A stretch of 64,000 nucleotides of DNA, from positions 62,001 through 126,000 of the forward strand of contig NZ_JBIVFT010000002.1 in assembly GCF_044748305.1 (NCBI RefSeq), in the 5' to 3' direction. This stretch comes from Arthrobacter_E sp044748305. Lineage in GTDB: Bacteria; Actinomycetota; Actinomycetes; Actinomycetales; Micrococcaceae. A program made the translations under genes and the position numbers. Shown piece after piece: positions 60,019 through 64,000 of the stretch (the stretch's first letter is position 1; each line of letters begins with the position of its first letter). The notes beneath the pieces are model-generated. The model was not told the origin of the DNA. It searched no databases and was given only the letters and a program-made list of their open reading frames with translations.

Positions 60019-62787
60019 CTAGTGACCGGCCTCGTGCCAGCTCTTGCCGACTCCGATCTGGACGTCCAGCGGCACGCTGAGCTCTGCGGCGTGACCCATC
60101 TCCCGGGTCACCAGTGCCTCCACGGCCTCCCGTTCGCCGGGCACGACCTCCAGGACGAGTTCATCGTGGACTTGCAGAAGCAGACGGGACTTCAGCCCCT
60201 CGTCCTTCAGCGCCTCGGCGACGCCCAGCATGGCCCGCTTGATGATGTCCGCCGCAGAACCCTGGATGGGCGAGTTGAGGGCGACGCGCTCGGCGATCTC
60301 CCGGAGGTGCCGGTCTGTGCTCGTCAGATCGGGCAGATAGCGGCGGCGCCCCTCGATCGTGGCGGTGTAGCCGTCCTGCCGGGCCTGCTCGACGACGCCG
60401 CGCAGATAGTCGCGCACCGCACCGAAACGGTCGAAGTAGTCCTTCATCAGCGTCCGCGCCTCATCAACCGAGATCTCCAGCTGCTTGGACAGGCCGAAAC
60501 TCGTCAGGCCGTAGGCAAGACCATACGACATGGCCTTCACCTTGGACCGCATCGCGCTGCTGACCTCCTCCGGGGCCACGTTGAAGATGTGCGAACCGAC
60601 ATAGCGATGCAGATCCTCCCCGTCCTGATAGGCCTGGATGAGCCCGGCGTCAGCCGAAAGATGGGCCATGATGCGCATCTCGATCTGGGAGTAGTCGGCC
60701 GCCAACAAGCACTCGTAACCCTCCGCGACAACGAACAGATCCCGTACCCGTCGCCCTTCTTCGCTGCGCACCGGGATGTTCTGGAGGTTCGGGTTGTTGC
60801 TGGAGATACGGCCGGTGGCAGCCACGTTCTGTGCGTACGTGGTGTGGATCCTCCCGTCCTCTCCCACTGACTTGTAGAGCGTCTCCACCATCTGCCGGAG
60901 TTTCGACGCCTCGCGGTGCGCCATGAGCTGCACCAGGAACTCGTGGCCCGTCTTCTCCAGGAGGTTCTTCAGGCTGGCCGCATCCGTGGTGTACCCGGAC
61001 TTGATCTTCTTGGTCTTGGGCAGCCCCAGCTCCTCGAACAGCACGATCTGAAGCTGCTTCGGCGAGCCGAGGTTCACCTCGTGACCGATCGCCGCGTAGG
61101 CGGCCTGTTGCGCGACATCGACCTGCTTGGCGAGATCGTCCAGCTGCTCCTGCATCTTCTCCCGGGACACCGCGATGCCCGCGATCTCCATGTCGGCCAG
61201 CACTCGTGCCACCGGGAGTTCAAGGGTGGTGAGCAGGTGATCGGCCTGACGCTCGGCGAGCATCGGAGCCAGGTGATCGCTGAGCGCGCGGACCGCGGCC
61301 GCTTGGCGTACCAGAGCCTCGGCCCGGGCCTGAGCCGCTGTGCCGTCCGCATCCAGACCGAGATCAAGCTGACCGTCGGGCACTGCGGGTGCTTCCTCCA
61401 AGGTCACCTTCAGATGGTGCTGGATGAGCTCCGCGAGCTCATAGTTCCGCCTGTCCGGCTGGATGAGGTAGCCGGAGATCGAGGTGTCATCCACCACGCC
61501 CTCCAGCGTCAGCCCCCGTGCGTGGAAGGCCTTGAAAGCCTCCTTGTACTCGTGGATGGCCTTGGCCTGCTCCGGAGCGGCCAGCCAGTCCGCCAGGACC
61601 TTCTCGGTCGCGGCGTCGAGTTCGGCCAGCTCGAGGTACCGGGCCGACTCCCCGCGGAGGATCGCGACGGCGGTGGCCTCCCGGCCGATGCCGCCCGGCG
61701 CCGAGTCCACGGCGAGAGCCGCCGGCACGCCGCCGTCGTCGCCCGCCAGGAAGAGGCCGAGGCTTTCGGCGGTGGCACCACGCTCGAAGGGCGGGAGTTC
61801 GATGCCTTCCTGCTGCGCGGCGGCGGTGTCCTCGCCATACAGGGCGAAGAGGCGGGTCCTCAGCGTCTTGAACTCAAGGGCGTCGAACAATTCCTCCACG
61901 GCGTCCTGGTCCGGGCGCGGAGCGGCCAGCTCGTCGAGGGACACTCCGAGGTCAAGGTCCTTGAGCAGCTGGTTGAGATGGCGGTTCCGCTTCACATCGT
62001 CCAGATGTTCGCGGAGCGAGTCCCCCACCTTGCCCTTGATCGCGTCGAGGTTCTCCAGGATGCCCGGCAAGCCACCGTAGAGATTGATCCACTTGGCCGC
62101 GGTCTTCGGGCCGACGCCCGGTACGCCCGGAAGGTTGTCGGCGGTCTCTCCCACCAGGGCGGCGAGGTCGGAGTACTGATCCGGACCGACGAAGTACTTC
62201 TCGCGGACAGCCTCAGCGTCCATGCGAGGGATGTCGGAGACGCCCTTCTTGGGGTACAGCACGAAGACGTTGTCGGTGATGAGCTGGAAGGCGTCGCGGT
62301 CCCCGGAGACCAGCAGAACCTCCCAGCCGGCCTCTTCGCCCCGGGCCGCGAGAGTCGCCAGGATGTCATCCGCTTCAAAACCCGGCATCTTCAGGGTCTT
62401 GACGCCCCAGGCGTGCATGACCTGGTCGATCAGGTCGATCTGGCCGCTGAACTCCTCCGGGGTGGCGTTCCGGCCGCCCTTATAACCGTCGTATTCCTTC
62501 TTGCGGAAGGTGGTGTCATCGGAGACGTCGAAGGCGACGGCCACGTGGGTCGGTTTCTGGTCCTTGATGAGATTGATCAGCATCGAGGTGAAGCCGTGCA
62601 CCGCATTGGTGTGCTGTCCCGTGGACGTGGCGAAGTTCTCCGCCGGAAGGGCGTAGAACGCCCGGAAAGCCATCGAATGGCCGTCCAGGACCAGGAGCCG
62701 GTTCCGCTCCCCCGTTGCCGTTTCCGCCGGGGAGGCCCCGCCGTCGTTGCCGTTCTCCGCCGCCGCGCTCTTGCCTGTTTCGCTCAC
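60019..62787 (-). CDS. polA: DNA polymerase I
   Basis: A 922-residue polymerase. Residues about 30-320 are the 5' nuclease domain (LLVLDGHSMAFRAFYAL, then FEADDILATLA and GVPGVGPKTAAKWI). The middle domain (about 330-530) keeps the 3'-5' exonuclease fold, but its Asp/Glu motifs are not evident, as in mycobacterial PolA. The polymerase domain has AADYSQIEMRIMAHLS (motif A), RSKVKAMSYGLAYG (motif B) and LLQVHDELVLEV (motif C). It fills gaps and removes RNA primers. GTG 62787 has TACGCT 6 bases upstream (leaderless). The first 30 residues are low-complexity. Confidence 0.96.
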   Translation of the reverse strand: MSETGKSAAAENGNDGGASPAETATGERNRLLVLDGHSMAFRAFYALPAENFATSTGQHTNAVHGFTSMLINLIKDQKPTHVAVAFDVSDDTTFRKKEYDGYKGGRNATPEEFSGQIDLIDQVMHAWGVKTLKMPGFEADDILATLAARGEEAGWEVLLVSGDRDAFQLITDNVFVLYPKKGVSDIPRMDAEAVREKYFVGPDQYSDLAALVGETADNLPGVPGVGPKTAAKWINLYGGLPGILENLDAIKGKVGDSLREHLDDVKRNRHLNQLLKDLDLGVSLDELAAPRPDQDAVEELFDALEFKTLRTRLFALYGEDTAAAQQEGIELPPFERGATAESLGLFLAGDDGGVPAALAVDSAPGGIGREATAVAILRGESARYLELAELDAATEKVLADWLAAPEQAKAIHEYKEAFKAFHARGLTLEGVVDDTSISGYLIQPDRRNYELAELIQHHLKVTLEEAPAVPDGQLDLGLDADGTAAQARAEALVRQAAAVRALSDHLAPMLAERQADHLLTTLELPVARVLADMEIAGIAVSREKMQEQLDDLAKQVDVAQQAAYAAIGHEVNLGSPKQLQIVLFEELGLPKTKKIKSGYTTDAASLKNLLEKTGHEFLVQLMAHREASKLRQMVETLYKSVGEDGRIHTTYAQNVAATGRISSNNPNLQNIPVRSEEGRRVRDLFVVAEGYECLLAADYSQIEMRIMAHLSADAGLIQAYQDGEDLHRYVGSHIFNVAPEEVSSAMRSKVKAMSYGLAYGLTSFGLSKQLEISVDEARTLMKDYFDRFGAVRDYLRGVVEQARQDGYTATIEGRRRYLPDLTSTDRHLREIAERVALNSPIQGSAADIIKRAMLGVAEALKDEGLKSRLLLQVHDELVLEVVPGEREAVEALVTREMGHAAELSVPLDVQIGVGKSWHEAGH

Positions 62788-62793
62788 CCTGCC

Positions 62794-62799
62794 AGCGTA
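62794..62799 (-). promoter_or_regulatory. Putative -10 of leaderless polA promoter
   Basis: TACGCT on the minus strand, 6 bases before GTG 62787. Confidence 0.5.
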
Positions 62800-62838
62800 G
62801 TGGTCGACTGCGACATTTTCATCCGGCGCGGCGGAGCA

Positions 62839-63381
62839 TCAGGGACGTGGCGCCGCCTCGTACCGCAGTTCGAGGACGCTCCCGACGGCGCGGCTCTCCC
62901 GCAGCTCCCACAGGCGGCCGCCGCCTTCGAGGGGCAGGATGCGTTTGCCGGAGCCCAAAGTGATGGGCATGACGGTGAGGATCAGCTCATCCAGGTGACC
63001 TGCGGCCGCGAACTGCGCCGCGAGCTGACCGCCACCCATCACCCAGACGTCCTTCTCCCCTGCGTCGCGAAGGAAGTCAGGCACGAATTCCCGGACCTCA
63101 CCCCGGACCAGGGTGATGTCAGCTCCCGGATAAACGGGAAGCTCATGGTGGGTGAAGACCCAGACCGGCGTGCCCGCATATGGCCAGGGACCTTCGAAAT
63201 GCTCCAGGAGCCACTCGTAGGTGATGCCGCCCATCACCACGCAACCGACGCCGCTGTAGAACTCCTCGTAGCGGCCCGGTGTCCCGGTCTCTTCGGCGTT
63301 CAAAAGCCAGTCGAGAGAATCGTCATCCGTGGCGATGAAGCCGTCCAAGGACACTGCCGTGAAGTACTGGAATTTCCCCAT
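62839..63381 (-). CDS. Dihydrofolate reductase family protein (RibD C-terminal-like)
   Basis: A 180-residue protein with the DHFR/RibD fold: MGKFQYFTAVSLDGFIATDD at the N-terminus, VGCVVMGGITYEWLL, WVMGGGQLAAQFAAAG and a C-terminal ITLGSGKRILP. These are the NADPH-binding strands of stand-alone RibD-C proteins, whose substrates are mostly unknown. It lacks features of true folate-pathway DHFR. ATG 63381 matches the family start; TATGGT lies 5 bases upstream. It stops 51 bases before polA. Confidence 0.87.
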   Translation of the reverse strand: MGKFQYFTAVSLDGFIATDDDSLDWLLNAEETGTPGRYEEFYSGVGCVVMGGITYEWLLEHFEGPWPYAGTPVWVFTHHELPVYPGADITLVRGEVREFVPDFLRDAGEKDVWVMGGGQLAAQFAAAGHLDELILTVMPITLGSGKRILPLEGGGRLWELRESRAVGSVLELRYEAAPRP

Positions 63382-63434
63382 ACCCCACCATAGCCCGGCC
63401 GAAGGCCCGGAGCTTCCAGCCGGAGGGGCGCCGT

Positions 63435-63656
63435 CTACTTGGTGAAGTAAGGCACGATCAGGTAGATCCCGAAGAGCACTACGGCGCCGCAGGCACCGAA
63501 GCACAGATACGCGATCGAACGGGTGATCCGCGGGGATTTCTGTTCAGCGTCGGCCGCGATGGCCGTCAGCCGCACACCGAGCGAGTACAGCACCACCAGG
63601 ACGACGGCGGAGACGAGGGTCGCGCCGGCGACCTGCAGCAGTTCCAACCACTTCAT
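63435..63656 (-). CDS. Small two-helix membrane protein
   Basis: A 73-residue protein with two hydrophobic segments (about 8-30 and 48-70) joined by a charged loop (AADAEQKSPRITRS). No family is recognised. Its ATG overlaps the stop of the phosphate transporter gene (ATGA), so it is co-translated with it and may be a small partner of it. Confidence 0.8.
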   Translation of the reverse strand: MKWLELLQVAGATLVSAVVLVVLYSLGVRLTAIAADAEQKSPRITRSIAYLCFGACGAVVLFGIYLIVPYFTK

Positions 63657-64000
63657 TCCTGGACACCCTTGTTCGCGGCCTTGGCGGCCTTCTTCTTTTT
63701 CTGGAAGCGGACGGCCGTGCCGGCTTCTTCGACCTCGACGGCGTTGTTGTGGCTCACGTGGGACTTCCGGGAGTGCAGGAACATGGCCACGATGGTGCCG
63801 ATGCCGACCGCGATGGCAATGGCGGTCCCGACAGGGCCGGTTCCCACGAGAAGCGCCGTCAGGGCGCCGACGATCGCAGCGGCAGGCAGCGTGAAGAGCC
63901 AGCCGGTGGCGATCTTGCCGACCATGCCCCAGCGCACCGTGGTGCCCTTGCGGCCGAGGCCGGAACCGATCACCGAGCCCGACGCCACCTGGGTCGTGGA
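63653..64000 (-). CDS. Inorganic phosphate transporter (PiT family), C-terminal part only
   Basis: The last 115 residues of a phosphate transporter; the 5' part lies beyond the window. STTQVASGSVIGSGLGRKG is the second PiT signature, followed by WLFTLPAAAIVGALTALL and two more membrane segments, then a Lys-rich cytoplasmic tail (FQKKKKAAKAANKG). It imports phosphate, often as a metal-phosphate complex. A small membrane protein gene overlaps its stop. Confidence 0.87.
   Translation of the reverse strand, partial: STTQVASGSVIGSGLGRKGTTVRWGMVGKIATGWLFTLPAAAIVGALTALLVGTGPVGTAIAIAVGIGTIVAMFLHSRKSHVSHNNAVEVEEAGTAVRFQKKKKAAKAANKGVQE

Noticed and set aside
60916..63393. 825-residue plus-strand frame across polA and the DHFR-like gene
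   Set aside because: Antisense to two well-supported genes, with no recognisable domain.

Overview
The window reads as a chromosomal segment of a high-GC Gram-positive actinobacterium, most likely a member of the Micrococcaceae (Arthrobacter in the broad sense). This rests on dense, GC-rich coding, frequent GTG starts, ATGA/GTGA gene overlaps, leaderless promoters, and the gene content: a DUF5998 gene, separate parC and parE genes, a DUF7455 gene, a fused cydDC, divergent glgA/glgC, bioYMN, and a type B L31 gene. No rRNA, tRNA, CRISPR array, phage or insertion sequence was seen. No stretch longer than 300 bases lacks a gene.

Layout. 1-8.3 kb: the start of an alkaline-phosphatase-superfamily gene, DUF5998, a GNAT/acyl-CoA-synthetase fusion divergent from parC, then DinB-like and double-GNAT genes. 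8.3-16 kb: cytochrome bd genes cydA-cydB-cydDC, divergent from a BlaI-type repressor and an M56 membrane protease, with three matching inverted repeats between them. 16-24.5 kb: an ABC-2 transporter, an amidohydrolase/MHS-transporter operon with a dual-HTH Lrp-family regulator, parE and a small zinc-knuckle protein. 24.5-31 kb: a lipid block (MaoC hydratase, two-domain FabG, FadA thiolase, TetR regulator, acyl-CoA dehydrogenase/oxidase) around a strong operator palindrome. 31-38 kb: glgA/glgC, an unusual zinc-ribbon SDR protein and pepN. 38-47 kb: PepE, a domain-permuted lipoate ligase, L31, a TrmH methyltransferase, TauE, an ABC ATPase, serB, two SDR genes, and a DUF3099/zinc-knuckle/SURF1 run. 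47-54 kb: a broken GNAT gene, an ABC-F protein, a GNAT gene, the biotin ECF transporter bioYMN, and an Lrp regulator with a class III aminotransferase. 54-64 kb: an odd thiolase with an acyl-CoA ligase, a zinc metallopeptidase, a WXG100-type alpha/beta hydrolase with an overlapping lipoprotein, polA, a DHFR-like gene, a small membrane protein and the end of a phosphate transporter.

Three points stand out. First, a WXG100-like hydrolase overlaps a lipoprotein gene by ATGA, which looks like a type VII secretion effector with a surface immunity partner. Second, a BlaI/M56 pair lacking a penicillin sensor appears wired to cytochrome bd by three near-identical operators. Third, at least fifteen genes show a -10 hexamer placed six to eight bases before the start codon, so leaderless translation appears to be common here. 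Several enzymes also deviate at catalytic positions: a thiolase with Ser for Cys, and two SDR proteins without the YxxxK tyrosine.
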